This document shows positions 42,321 to 50,842 of a DNA stretch of 64,000 nucleotides, piece by piece. The notes below the pieces were generated by a model, which searched no databases, was not told the origin of the DNA, and worked only from the letters and a program-made list of their open reading frames with translations. The position numbers and the translations under genes were made by a program. Location of the stretch: contig NZ_JOCA01000003.1 in the NCBI RefSeq assembly GCF_000718785.1, positions 372,001 through 436,000 of the forward strand. The letters run 5' to 3'. The first letter of the stretch is position 1; every line of letters starts with the position of its first letter. This DNA is from Streptomyces sp. NRRL WC-3626 (GTDB taxonomy: Bacteria > Actinomycetota > Actinomycetes > Streptomycetales > Streptomycetaceae).

Positions 42321-43409
42321 TCATCGCACCGGACGTGCCTCCGCCATCCGCTGCTCGGCGATCCGGTCGGCCGCGGCGGCCGGCGGAATACCGTCCTCCT
42401 TCGCACGTGCGAATATGGCGAGCGTGGTGTCGAAGATCTCGGACGCCTTCGCCTTGCACCGGTCGAAGTCGAAGCCGTGCAGCTCGTCGGCGACCTGGAT
42501 GACACCGCCGGCGTTCACCACGTAGTCGGGCGCGTAGAGGATCCCGCGGTCGGCGATGTCCTTCTCCACACCCGGGTGGGCGAGCTGGTTGTTGGCGGCG
42601 CCGCAGACGACCCTGGCGGTCAGCACCGGCACGCTGTCGTCGTTCAGCGCCCCGCCGAGCGCGCACGGGGCGTAGATGTCCAGGCCCTCGGTGCGGATCA
42701 GCTCCTCGGTGTCGGCGACGGCCGAGACACCCTCGGGGTGCCGGTCGAGAACGCGCCGCACGGCGTCCTCGCGCACATCGGTGATCACGACCTCGGCGCC
42801 CTCGGCGCGCAGGTGCTCCACCAGGTGGTGGCCGACCTTGCCGACGCCCGCGACACCGACCTTGCGGTCACGCAGCGACGGGTCGCCCCACAGGTGCTGG
42901 GCGGCGGCCCGCATGCCCTGGTAGACGCCGAAGGAGGTGAGCACGGAGGAGTCGCCCGCGCCGCCGTTCTCGGGGGAGCGGCCGGTGGTCCAGCGGCACT
43001 CGCGGGCCACGACGTCCATGTCGGCGACGTACGTGCCGACGTCGCACGCGGTGACGTACCGGCCGCCGAGCGAGGCCACGAACCGGCCGTAGGCCAGCAG
43101 CAGCTCCTCGCTCTTGATCCGCTCCGGGTCGCCGATGATCACGGCCTTGCCGCCGCCGTGGCCGAGCCCGGCCATGGCGTTCTTGTACGACATTCCGCGC
43201 GCGAGGTTCAGCGCGTCGGCGACGGCCTCCTCCTCGGAGGCGTACGGGTAGAAGCGCGTACCGCCGAGGGCGGGGCCCAGCGCGGTGGAGTGGATGGCGA
43301 TGACGGCCCTGAGGCCGGTGGCACGGTCCTGGCAGAGCACGACTTGCTCATGGCCTCCCTGGTCCGAGTGGAACAGGGTGTGCAGGACGCCGTCAGATAC
43401 GTCGGTCAC
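42321..43409 (-). CDS. vdh: Valine (branched-chain amino acid) dehydrogenase
   Basis: This 362-residue NAD-dependent amino-acid dehydrogenase deaminates valine and related amino acids, feeding acyl-CoA pools used for fatty acids and macrolides in Streptomyces. Substrate/catalytic parts are [38 protein letters not shown] with the catalytic Lys, and the NAD fold [32 protein letters not shown] 43409 ([20 protein letters not shown]) follows AGGAG; a longer frame to 43478 is not conserved. It is divergent from the 43630 gene. Confidence 0.95.
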   Translation of the reverse strand: MTDVSDGVLHTLFHSDQGGHEQVVLCQDRATGLRAVIAIHSTALGPALGGTRFYPYASEEEAVADALNLARGMSYKNAMAGLGHGGGKAVIIGDPERIKSEELLLAYGRFVASLGGRYVTACDVGTYVADMDVVARECRWTTGRSPENGGAGDSSVLTSFGVYQGMRAAAQHLWGDPSLRDRKVGVAGVGKVGHHLVEHLRAEGAEVVITDVREDAVRRVLDRHPEGVSAVADTEELIRTEGLDIYAPCALGGALNDDSVPVLTARVVCGAANNQLAHPGVEKDIADRGILYAPDYVVNAGGVIQVADELHGFDFDRCKAKASEIFDTTLAIFARAKEDGIPPAAAADRIAEQRMAEARPVR

Positions 43410-43629
43410 TGTGGTGACTCCTGAGTAATAGCGGCGGGTGGGGATCCGCCCCCGTAGAGGTGGCGGGGGCTGTGGCACGAGGGTAGATCCTCACGCGCGC
43501 GACGATGGCACCGTGTCGCGGATCACCTCCCACCGGAGTACCGCCGTGTGACGGTTTGCGCGGGTTTCCCACCCGTCCGGGCGGGGGCCGGGCAGGTTTT
43601 CCCGGCGATCCGCGGGGGAGGGAGCAGGC

Positions 43630-44472
43630 GTGCCCAAGGTGTCCTCGGTGATGGTCCCCTACGCGACCTATCTGCGCGTGTACGAACCGCTGGCCGCCTT
43701 CCCGGAACCGGAGCGCGGCCACTGGGCCCGTTACGCGCGCCGCCCCGACCGCCCCTCCAGCCAGGACGAGATCCGCCGGGCCCTGGCCGGCCTCGCGGCC
43801 ACCCCGCCGGCTCCGGTGCCGGCGCACGAGAGCGACGACGCCTTCGTACTGGAGTCCGACGGCGTGGTCTGCGTCTGCCCCTGGCGCACCCGGCTGCGCG
43901 GCTGGCAGGCCCTGGGCGAGCTCGCCGAGGACTTCCCGCTGCCGGTCCTGGACGCGTTCCTGCCCCCGGTCGTACGGCACCAGGCCACCCAGGACTACGA
44001 GCGCTGGCTGGCCGACCATCCGGACGCCCGGCCGTGGATCCGCACGGCCACCTGGCAGGTGCCGATCAACTGGTTCGTGCTGTTCGCCGACGACGAGCGG
44101 GAGTACGTCGGGCGTTCCGCCGGCGAGGCGCCCGTGCTGCGCTACCGGACCCCCATGGTCCAGGCCCGGCGGCGGGTGGCCCGGGGGCTGCGGGCGCTGC
44201 GGGACGCCATGGACGACCACCTGCTGATCGACGGACTCGTGGACGTCGGACGCTGGCTGGAGGAGTTCCATCCGCGCGCGCTGGTCGAGCTGGACTACGG
44301 CGGACTGGTGCACGCACTGCCGGACGGCACGCTGGAGGGGGACCACTCGGCGGCGGACGTGGCCGAGGGGATCGCCGCGCTGCGCCGGGGCGACGAGGAG
44401 GGTGCCGGGGCCGCGTACGGGCGTCTCGTGGAGCGCTGGCGGTCGGTTCGGGACCTGCGTTCGGCGAACTGA
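43630..44472 (+). CDS. Conserved hypothetical protein
   Basis: This 280-residue soluble protein starts at GTG 43630 with GGGGGAGGGAGCAGGC upstream. It is Trp/Arg-rich, with segments MVPYATYLRVYEPLAAFPEPERGHWARYA, WRTRLRGWQALGELAEDFPLPVLDAFLPP and RALVELDYGGLVHALPDGTLEGDHSAADVAEGIAALRRGD. No known motif, signal peptide or membrane helix is seen. It is found in the same place, between vdh and bldC, in other Streptomyces as I recall, but without a function. Confidence 0.85.
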   Translation: MPKVSSVMVPYATYLRVYEPLAAFPEPERGHWARYARRPDRPSSQDEIRRALAGLAATPPAPVPAHESDDAFVLESDGVVCVCPWRTRLRGWQALGELAEDFPLPVLDAFLPPVVRHQATQDYERWLADHPDARPWIRTATWQVPINWFVLFADDEREYVGRSAGEAPVLRYRTPMVQARRRVARGLRALRDAMDDHLLIDGLVDVGRWLEEFHPRALVELDYGGLVHALPDGTLEGDHSAADVAEGIAALRRGDEEGAGAAYGRLVERWRSVRDLRSAN

Positions 44473-45014
44473 CGTTTGACCAATCGCCGTTCATGGGGTT
44501 TCGTCTTCGCCCTGAGGTGTTCTGAGGTTCCGTCAGTACGGCGCCGGCTTGCGGACGTAGTCCGCCGATCCGGGCGTATGTCCCAAGCGCGTCAAGCGTG
44601 ACGGACCGCACGTACGCGGCCCTTGCGCCCCTTGCCCCTCCTCATGCCAAAATAGGACAAGGAGTCCGGGGAGGACTCCTCCGTCCTGCTGTGCTCCACT
44701 ATGGGCGGAATCTCAGCATTGCGCGCTTTGGGGGGTCTGACGACTCCTGAACGCTGCTGTGACTGATCGTCACAGTGGCGTGACTGTCCGCTATGGCATG
44801 GTCCATCGGCTTCCGCGGCTGATGAACACCTGGGAGGGCAATTCCATCGGTTTGGCCGACGTGGCTGGACAGATGGTGTAGTTGTAGTGCCGAGGACAAG
44901 CCGTTCGTCCTATAACCGACTCGACTCGCGTCCGCCATTTCGGGCAACGCGGGTCAAGGTGCAGAATTTAGAGGAAAGAACCGAGAAGGTTCGGTTCTCC
45001 CGAGGAGGCCGCTC
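44473..45014 (+). other. Long bldC upstream region
   Basis: 540 bp without a supported gene. It includes an AGGAGTCC-N5-GGACTCCT dyad (44660-44680), a BldD-like box (44758-44772) and AT-richer DNA from 44850 on. The bldC promoter(s) must lie here, and the length implies a long leader or several promoters. Confidence 0.65.
44757..44775. promoter_or_regulatory. BldD-box-like operator upstream of bldC
   Basis: CTGTGAC-TGATC-GTCACAG is a 7-bp-arm dyad. Its core GTGACTGATCGTCAC fits the BldD consensus nTnACnC(A/T)GnGTnAn at all positions but two central ones. bldC is a known direct BldD target in S. coelicolor, which supports the call. Confidence 0.6.
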
Positions 45015-45221
45015 ATGACCGCTCGCACCCCTGATGCCGAGCCGCTGCTGACCCCGGCTGAGGTTGCCACCATGTTCCGCGTCGACCCGAAGACGGTCAC
45101 GCGCTGGGCGAAGGCAGGCAAGCTCACGTCGATCCGCACGCTCGGCGGGCACCGCCGCTACCGCGAGGCGGAGGTCCGCGCACTGCTCGCGGGCATTCCG
45201 CAGCAGCGCAGCGAGGCCTGA
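45015..45221 (+). CDS. bldC: Developmental regulator BldC
   Basis: This 68-residue MerR-type DNA-binding protein lacks the MerR effector/dimer helix. BldC coats promoter direct repeats head-to-tail and keeps sporulation genes off during vegetative growth. The whole protein is one winged helix-turn-helix: LLTPAEVATMFRVDPKTVTRWAKAGKLTSIRTLGGHRRYREAEVRALLAG. GAGGAGG precedes ATG 45015. Length and sequence are those expected for Streptomyces BldC. It is monocistronic, with a T-tract terminator. Confidence 0.98.
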   Translation: MTARTPDAEPLLTPAEVATMFRVDPKTVTRWAKAGKLTSIRTLGGHRRYREAEVRALLAGIPQQRSEA

Positions 45222-45655
45222 ACCACCGCATGAACCGGGCATAACCGGCTGGTCCCCCACCAGTCGGGACGTCCGGGAAGTTGGCTCCAAGCGACGCGGG
45301 GACTGCCCCAACAGGCCCCTCGCCCAAGCCGATCAGGCTTCACAGGCAACTGAACAAGGGTGCGTCGTCGATCGCACTGGACTCCGCCGGGTCCAGTGCG
45401 ATCTTTTTTGTGCGCCGTTGGGGGGTCGGCCCGACCCCGGCCGGCCCGAGTGCGGGCTCTGTGAGCGGGCTTGTCGGACTCTGGGGAGGGGTGGGGGATC
45501 ACCTGTGTTCCGGCTTGTGCGGACCTCTCCGGACAGTGCAATTGCACATATTAAATTGACCTGTTGTAGGTGGGGTGTAAGTACAGCACTTCCCAAAACT
45601 CATACGGTGACACCCGTCACATACCAGTCGGCTTGTTGGGCGGACGGCATATGCG
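45222..45655. other. Region downstream of bldC with AT-rich island
   Basis: Apart from the bldC terminator no gene is supported. From 45530 to 45640 the DNA is unusually AT-rich and contains the palindrome GTGCAATTGCAC (45536-45547), TTGACC with TAAGTA 16 bp later (rightward promoter-like) and a GTGAC-ACCC-GTCAC dyad (about 45607-45620). Confidence 0.5.
45370..45409 (+). terminator. Intrinsic bldC terminator with T-tract
   Basis: GATCGCACTGGA (45370-45381) pairs with TCCAGTGCGATC (45392-45403), followed by TTTTTT. It is a classical rho-independent terminator, rare in this GC-rich window. Confidence 0.93.
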
Positions 45656-45832
45656 CTAGAGGGAACGGGCGTCGGCGCCGGGTTGTTCCCCGGCCGGGCG
45701 GGGGGCCTCCGTCGCCATCCGCAGGAGGTGACGGCAGATCGGACAGTGCCGGGTGAGATGCCGGTAGGACGAGGCGGCCGACAGATGGGCCCTGAGCAAC
45801 GCCCGCGTCTCGTGCCTGGCCGATGCCGCCAT
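45656..45832 (-). CDS. Small DUF6274-like protein with CxxC motif
   Basis: This 58-residue protein starts at ATG 45832 preceded by GGAGGTGGCGT. Sequence: MAASARHETRALLRAHL then SAASSYRHLTRHCPICRHLL then a short disordered tail. The H-x7-H-LTRHCPICRHLL segment holds two Cys and several His in zinc-ribbon spacing, so metal binding is likely. I recall this as the DUF6274 family of Streptomyces. The role is unknown. It is transcribed towards bldC's terminator. Confidence 0.72.
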   Translation of the reverse strand: MAASARHETRALLRAHLSAASSYRHLTRHCPICRHLLRMATEAPRPAGEQPGADARSL

Positions 45833-46059
45833 ACGCCACCTCCGGGGGGTCACACGCAGCGGTGCCCTGCCTCTTGAAGTACCGAGCCCGCAGAGCCACG
45901 TCAAGACGGCGCGAGGCCGCACGCGCGGGTGCGTGGCGGGGCGAGGGCCCTTCGGGGCGGAACGGGGGCGCCTCGCCCGGCTGTACGGCAGAGCGCCGGC
46001 GGTGCCCGGAGGCAGGCGCCCGGACGACACCGTGCGCAAGGGGGCGGTCGGCGCATGCA

Positions 46060-46093
46060 GAAGGCCCGCGTCCCATGAGGGGCGCGGGCCTTC
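46060..46093 (-). terminator. Terminator after tRNA-Asp copy 1
   Basis: GAAGGCCCGCG and CGCGGGCCTTC form an 11-bp stem with a 12-nt loop, 10 bp past the tRNA 3' end. Confidence 0.75.
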
Positions 46094-46102
46094 GATCAAC
46101 TG

Positions 46103-46177
46103 CGGTCCTGACGGGATTTGAACCCGCGGCCTCCACCTTGACAGGGTGGCGAGCACTCCAAACTGCTCCACAGGACC
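46103..46177 (-). tRNA. tRNA-Asp (anticodon GTC), copy 1
   Basis: Acceptor GGTCCTG/CAGGACC, discriminator G, anticodon loop CTGTCAA closed by CCACC/GGTGG, T-arm GCGGG-TTCAAAT-CCCGT. The length is 75 nt. It is identical to the copy at 50463-50537. Confidence 0.97.
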
Positions 46178-46270
46178 AGGTTTCGCAGTGCGATTCTTGC
46201 GTTGCGCTGCGAGAAGGACTGTACAGGAGGTCGAGCCCACTGGTCGAACTCACTCTGTGTGCGGGCGGCG

Positions 46271-49200
46271 TTACGGTACCGCCGCGTCGATCGCCTTCAC
46301 GATCCGTTTGTCCGACACCGGGTACGCCGTACCGAGCGCGTGGGCGAAATAGCTGACCCGCAGCTCCTCGATCATCCAGCGGATGTCCCGCACCTGCTGG
46401 GGCACCGGCCGCCCCTGCGGCAGCTGCTCCAGCAGCCACGCGTACTCGTCCCGCATCTCGTGGACCTTCGCCATGCGTGTGGTGTCGCGCTGCACGTTCG
46501 TCGGCATCTGCTGCAGGCGCCGGTCCGCGGCCACCAGATAGCGCATCAGGTCCGGCAGCCGCCGCAGCCCCGCCTGTGTCACGAACCCGGGCCGTACGAG
46601 CGCGTCCAGCTGCCCCCGTACGTCCTGGAGGTTCGGGAGCAGCGCGGGGCTCCGTACGCCCTTCAGCCGGCGCTCACAGGCCTGCCACGCCGCCAGCACC
46701 TGCTGGACCTGGCCCACCGCGCGGACCGTCGTGTCGACGATCTCCGCGCGGACCTTGTCGTACAGCTTCCGGTAGGACTCCTCGTCCCACACCGGACCGC
46801 CGAAGTCGGCGATCAGCCGGTCCGCCGCCGCCATCGCGCAGTCGTCGAACAGCGCCTGCATCGAACCGTGCGGATTCGCGGACAGCGCCAGCTTCTGCGG
46901 GTTCGTCAGCTTCTCGGATGCGAACTTCGCGGGGTTCACCGGGATCGACAGCAGGATCAGCCGGCGGGTGCCCTTCCACATCGCCTCCGCCTGCTCGGCC
47001 TCGGTGTCGAACAGCCGCACGGACACCGTGTCGCCGTCGTCGACCAGCGCCGGGTACGCCTTCACCGGCTGTCCGGCCCGGCGTGTCTCGAAGACCCTGG
47101 TCAGTGAGCCGATCGTCCAGTCCGTCAGCCCCTTGCGCTCCAGGGACTCGCCGCCCTGGCGCTGTGCCGTGGCGGCGGCCGCCTGGGACAGCGCCTGGCG
47201 GGCCTTCGGGCGCAGCCGGAGCTTGAGCGCCTCCAGATCCTTGTCCTCGGCGACCTTGCGGCGCCGCTCGTCCACGATCCGGAACGTCACCCGCAAGTGG
47301 TCCGGAATCCGGGACCAGTCGAAGTCCTCCGCCTCGAACGGCACCCCGACCATCCGCTTCAGCTCACGGGCCATCGTCACGGTCAGCGGCTCCTGGAGGG
47401 GCACCGCCCGCTCCAGGAACGCCCTCGCGAAGTTCGGCGCCGGCACGTAGTTGCGCCGGATCGGCTTGGGCAGCGAACGGATCAGCTCGGTGACGACCTC
47501 CTCGCGCAGACCGGGGATCTGCCAGTCGAAGCCCTCGTCCGTCACCTGGTTCAGCACCTGGAGCGGAACGTGGACCGTCACACCGTCCGCGTCCGCGCCC
47601 GGCTCGAACTGGTACGTCACCCGGAACTTCAGCTGCCCCTGCGGCCACGAGTCCGGGTAGTCGGCCTTGGTGACCGCCTCCGCCGACTCACGGATCAGCA
47701 TCTCCCGCTCGAAGTCGAGGAAGTCCGGCTGCTCGTGCCGCTTGTGCTTCCACCACGAGTCGAAGTGCGCCCCCGACACCACGTGTTCGGGGATCCGCTG
47801 GTCGTAGAAGTCGTACAGCGTCTCGTCGTCGACCATGATGTCCCGGCGCCGGGCGCGATGCTCCAGCTCCTCGACCTCGGTCAGCAGCCTGCGGTTGTCG
47901 GCGTAGAACTTGTGGTGCGTGCGCCAGTCGCCCTCGACCAGCGCGTTGCGGATGAACAGCTCGCGGGAGATCTCCGGGTCGATCCGGCCGTAGTTCACCT
48001 TGCGCTGCGCCACGATCGGCACGCCGTACAGCGTGACCTTCTCGTACGCCATCACGGCCGCCTGGTCCTTCTCCCAGTGCGGCTCGCTGTAGGTGCGCTT
48101 GAGGAGGTGTTCCGCGAGCGGTTCCACCCACTCCGGTTCGATCTTCGCGTTGACCCGCGCCCACAGCCGGGACGTCTCCACCAGCTCGGCCGACATCACG
48201 AACCGCGGCGGCTTCTTGAACAGCGCCGACCCCGGGAAGACGGCGAACTTGGCGTTCCTCGCGCCCAGATACTCGTTGCGCCCGCCGTCCTTGCGGCCGG
48301 TCGCGCCCGAGTCCTTGGACTCCTTCACGTCCTTCATGCCGATGTGCGACAGCAGACCGGCCAGCAGGGAGAGGTGGACCCGGTCGTCCGGGGCGTCCTC
48401 CTCGTTGAGGTGGATGCCCATCTGCTTGGCGACCGTGCGCAGCTGTGTGTAGATGTCCTGCCACTCGCGGATCCGCAGGAAGTTCAGATACTCCTGCTTG
48501 CACATCCGGCGGAAGGACGACGAACCGCGCTCCTTCTGCTGTTCGCGCACGTACCGCCACAGGTTGAGGTAGGCGAGGAAGTCGCTGGACTCGTCCCGGA
48601 ACCGGGCGTGCTGCTGATCGGCCTGCGTCTGCTTGTCGGCCGGCCGCTCCCGCGGATCCTGGATCGACAGGGCGGCGGCGATGACCATGACCTCGCGGAC
48701 ACAGCCGTTCCTGTCCGCCTCCAGCACCATGCGGGCCAGCCGCGGGTCCACCGGCAGCTGCGCCAGCTTCCGCCCGGTCTCGGTGAGCCGCTTGCGCGGG
48801 TCCTTCTGCGCCACGTCGAGCGCGTTCAGCTCCTGGAGCAATTGCACACCGTCGCGGATGTTGCGGTGGTCCGGCGGGTCGATGAAGGGGAACTTCTCGA
48901 TCTCGCCCAGGCCGGCCGCCGTCATCTGCAGGATGACCGAGGCGAGGTTGGTGCGCAGGATCTCCGCGTCCGTGAACTCCGGACGGGCCAGGAAGTCGTC
49001 CTCGCTGTACAGCCGGATACAGATGCCGTCCGACGTACGCCCGCAGCGGCCCTTGCGCTGGTTGGCGCTCGCCTGCGACACCGCCTCGATCGGCAGCCGC
49101 TGCACCTTGGTGCGATGGCTGTAGCGGGAGATACGGGCGAAGCCGGGGTCGATGACGTACTTGATGCCCGGCACGGTCAGCGAGGTCTCGGCGACGTTGG

Positions 49201-50248
49201 TCGCCAGCACGATCCGGCGGCCGCCGTGCTGCTGGAACACCCGGTGCTGCTCGGCGTGCGACAGCCGGGCGTACAGCGGCAGCACCTCGGTCGACCGGTA
49301 CCGCTTCTTCGTCAGCGCGTCCGCCGTGTCCCTGATCTCCCGCTCACCGGAGAGGAACACCAGGATGTCGCCGGGCCCCTCCGCCATCAGCTCCTCGACG
49401 GCGTCCGTGATCGCGGTGATCTGGTCCCGGTCGGCGTCGGACGAGTCCTCCTCGAGCAGCGGCCGGTACCGCACCTCCACCGGATACGTACGCCCGCTGA
49501 CCTCGATGATCGGCGCGTCCCCGAAGTGCCGGGAGAACCGCTCCGGGTCGATGGTCGCGGACGTGATGACGACCTTGAGGTCCGGCCGCTTCGGCAGCAG
49601 CTGGGCGAGATAGCCGAGCAGGAAGTCGATGTTGAGGGACCGCTCATGGGCCTCGTCGATGATGATCGTGTCGTAGGCGCGCAGCTCACGGTCGGTCTGG
49701 ATCTCCGCGAGCAGGATGCCGTCCGTCATCAGCTTGACGAAGGTGGCGTCCGGGTTCACCTGGTCGGTGAAGCGGACCTTCCAGCCGACGGCCTCGCCCA
49801 GCGGGGTGTTCAGCTCCTCCGCCACCCGCTCCGCGACCGTACGCGCGGCGATCCGGCGGGGCTGGGTGTGCCCGATCATGCCCCGGACACCCCGGCCCAG
49901 CTCCATGCAGATCTTCGGGATCTGCGTGGTCTTGCCGGACCCGGTCTCACCCGCGACGATCACCACCTGGTGATCACGGATCGCCTCGGCGATCACGTCC
50001 TTCTTCTGGCTGACCGGAAGCTGCTCGGGATAGGTGACCGCGGGCACCCGGGCGCGGCGGCGAACCATCCGCTCCTCGGACCCGGCGACCTCCGCCTCGA
50101 TCTCGGCGAGCACGGCGGCGCGGGCCTCGGGCTTACGGATCCTGCGTGCGCCTTCCAGCCTGCGCCCGAGCCGGTGCGCGTCGCGCAGCGACAGCTCGGT
50201 CAGGCGGGAGGCGAGAAGGCCGAAGGCGGGGGCAGAGTGCGTAGACAT
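46271..50248 (-). CDS. hrpA: ATP-dependent RNA helicase HrpA (DEAH box)
   Basis: A 1325-residue DEAH/RHA helicase. Walker A GETGSGKTTQ is at about 100-109, the DEAH box in YDTIIIDEAHERSLNIDFLLGYL, SAT in VVITSATIDPERF, and motif VI SQASANQRKGRCGRTSDG. After the helicase core come winged-helix, ratchet and OB-like parts and the long HrpA-specific C-terminal extension ending RELRVSYFAHALGTAYPVSDKRIVKAID. HrpA resolves collided ribosomes in E. coli and probably acts in translation quality control here. It lies between two tRNA-Asp genes on the same strand. Confidence 0.96.
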   Translation of the reverse strand: MSTHSAPAFGLLASRLTELSLRDAHRLGRRLEGARRIRKPEARAAVLAEIEAEVAGSEERMVRRRARVPAVTYPEQLPVSQKKDVIAEAIRDHQVVIVAGETGSGKTTQIPKICMELGRGVRGMIGHTQPRRIAARTVAERVAEELNTPLGEAVGWKVRFTDQVNPDATFVKLMTDGILLAEIQTDRELRAYDTIIIDEAHERSLNIDFLLGYLAQLLPKRPDLKVVITSATIDPERFSRHFGDAPIIEVSGRTYPVEVRYRPLLEEDSSDADRDQITAITDAVEELMAEGPGDILVFLSGEREIRDTADALTKKRYRSTEVLPLYARLSHAEQHRVFQQHGGRRIVLATNVAETSLTVPGIKYVIDPGFARISRYSHRTKVQRLPIEAVSQASANQRKGRCGRTSDGICIRLYSEDDFLARPEFTDAEILRTNLASVILQMTAAGLGEIEKFPFIDPPDHRNIRDGVQLLQELNALDVAQKDPRKRLTETGRKLAQLPVDPRLARMVLEADRNGCVREVMVIAAALSIQDPRERPADKQTQADQQHARFRDESSDFLAYLNLWRYVREQQKERGSSSFRRMCKQEYLNFLRIREWQDIYTQLRTVAKQMGIHLNEEDAPDDRVHLSLLAGLLSHIGMKDVKESKDSGATGRKDGGRNEYLGARNAKFAVFPGSALFKKPPRFVMSAELVETSRLWARVNAKIEPEWVEPLAEHLLKRTYSEPHWEKDQAAVMAYEKVTLYGVPIVAQRKVNYGRIDPEISRELFIRNALVEGDWRTHHKFYADNRRLLTEVEELEHRARRRDIMVDDETLYDFYDQRIPEHVVSGAHFDSWWKHKRHEQPDFLDFEREMLIRESAEAVTKADYPDSWPQGQLKFRVTYQFEPGADADGVTVHVPLQVLNQVTDEGFDWQIPGLREEVVTELIRSLPKPIRRNYVPAPNFARAFLERAVPLQEPLTVTMARELKRMVGVPFEAEDFDWSRIPDHLRVTFRIVDERRRKVAEDKDLEALKLRLRPKARQALSQAAAATAQRQGGESLERKGLTDWTIGSLTRVFETRRAGQPVKAYPALVDDGDTVSVRLFDTEAEQAEAMWKGTRRLILLSIPVNPAKFASEKLTNPQKLALSANPHGSMQALFDDCAMAAADRLIADFGGPVWDEESYRKLYDKVRAEIVDTTVRAVGQVQQVLAAWQACERRLKGVRSPALLPNLQDVRGQLDALVRPGFVTQAGLRRLPDLMRYLVAADRRLQQMPTNVQRDTTRMAKVHEMRDEYAWLLEQLPQGRPVPQQVRDIRWMIEELRVSYFAHALGTAYPVSDKRIVKAIDAAVP

Positions 50249-50332
50249 ACGGACTCCAGGATCTCATCCCGCGAAAATTCGCGGCCAATGATTTTGCCGG
50301 GGGTGCGGGGGCACGTACGGAGAGCACACAAC

Positions 50333-50360
50333 AAGGCCCCGATCGATGATCGGGGCCTTT
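50333..50360 (-). terminator. Terminator of the Glu-Asp-Phe tRNA unit
   Basis: AAGGCCCCGATC-GAT-GATCGGGGCCTT is a perfect 12-bp stem, 5 bp past the tRNA-Phe 3' end. Confidence 0.88.
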
Positions 50361-50364
50361 GCTG

Positions 50365-50438
50365 TGGCTGGGGCCGGGGTCGAACCGGCGACCTATCGCT
50401 TTTCAGGCGATCGCTCGTACCAACTGAGCTACCCAGCC
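50365..50438 (-). tRNA. tRNA-Phe (anticodon GAA)
   Basis: Acceptor GGCTGGG/CCCAGCC, discriminator A, anticodon loop CTGAAAA closed by ATCGC/GCGAT, T-arm GCCGG-TTCGACC-CCGGC. The length is 74 nt. Confidence 0.97.
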
Positions 50439-50439
50439 G

Positions 50440-50461
50440 TGATGTTTCACGTGAAACATCA
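50440..50461. other. parS site (ParB binding, chromosome segregation)
   Basis: The 16-bp core TGTTTCACGTGAAACA (50443-50458) is the canonical bacterial parS sequence and is embedded in a perfect 22-bp palindrome. Streptomyces carry about twenty such sites around oriC. This one sits in the 24-bp gap between tRNA-Phe and tRNA-Asp, so the window lies in the origin-proximal ParB domain. Confidence 0.97.
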
Positions 50462-50462
50462 G

Positions 50463-50537
50463 CGGTCCTGACGGGATTTGAACCCGCGGCCTCCACCTTG
50501 ACAGGGTGGCGAGCACTCCAAACTGCTCCACAGGACC
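50463..50537 (-). tRNA. tRNA-Asp (anticodon GTC), copy 2
   Basis: Same 75-nt sequence as the copy at 46103-46177: acceptor GGTCCTG/CAGGACC, anticodon loop CTGTCAA, T-loop TTCAAAT. It lies 24 bp upstream of tRNA-Phe, with parS in between. Confidence 0.97.
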
Positions 50538-50574
50538 AAGCGTGTCGTACGACAGTGTCGCACAGGGTGGTGCG

Positions 50575-50647
50575 TGCCCCCAACGGGATTCGAACCCGTG
50601 CTACCGCCTTGAAAGGGCGGCGTCCTGGGCCACTAGACGATGAGGGC
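50575..50647 (-). tRNA. tRNA-Glu (anticodon TTC)
   Basis: Acceptor GCCCTCA/TGGGGGC (one G-T pair and one C-G), discriminator A, anticodon loop CTTTCAA closed by CCGCC/GGCGG, T-arm ACGGG-TTCGAAT-CCCGT. The length is 73 nt. It is the first gene of the Glu-Asp-Phe series. Confidence 0.96.
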
Positions 50648-50842
50648 CGACCCAGCGCGTTGCTTCGCCAAGCGTCCCCGCGCTGGGAGACGTGAGAAGC
50701 ATGTGACTCCGCTTCCCCTGAAAGGTTCCGCTTCTCCCTGGCCCCGTAAGGGGTTCGGGACGGTCAAGCCCTGACCGCTGCCCTTGGGCACGACCAGACT
50801 GTACTACGGCTTCCGGGGCGCGACCAAACTGAAAATCGCGGG

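Noticed and set aside
46103..50537. Identical tRNA-Asp genes as flanks of an inserted element
   Set aside because: They bracket only hrpA and a tRNA, the standard Streptomyces order; the copies reflect gene dosage rather than insertion.
47297..50695. 1132-codon rightward open frame opposite hrpA and running through tRNA genes
   Set aside because: It crosses three tRNA genes and has no recognisable domain; the leftward frame is HrpA with all helicase motifs.
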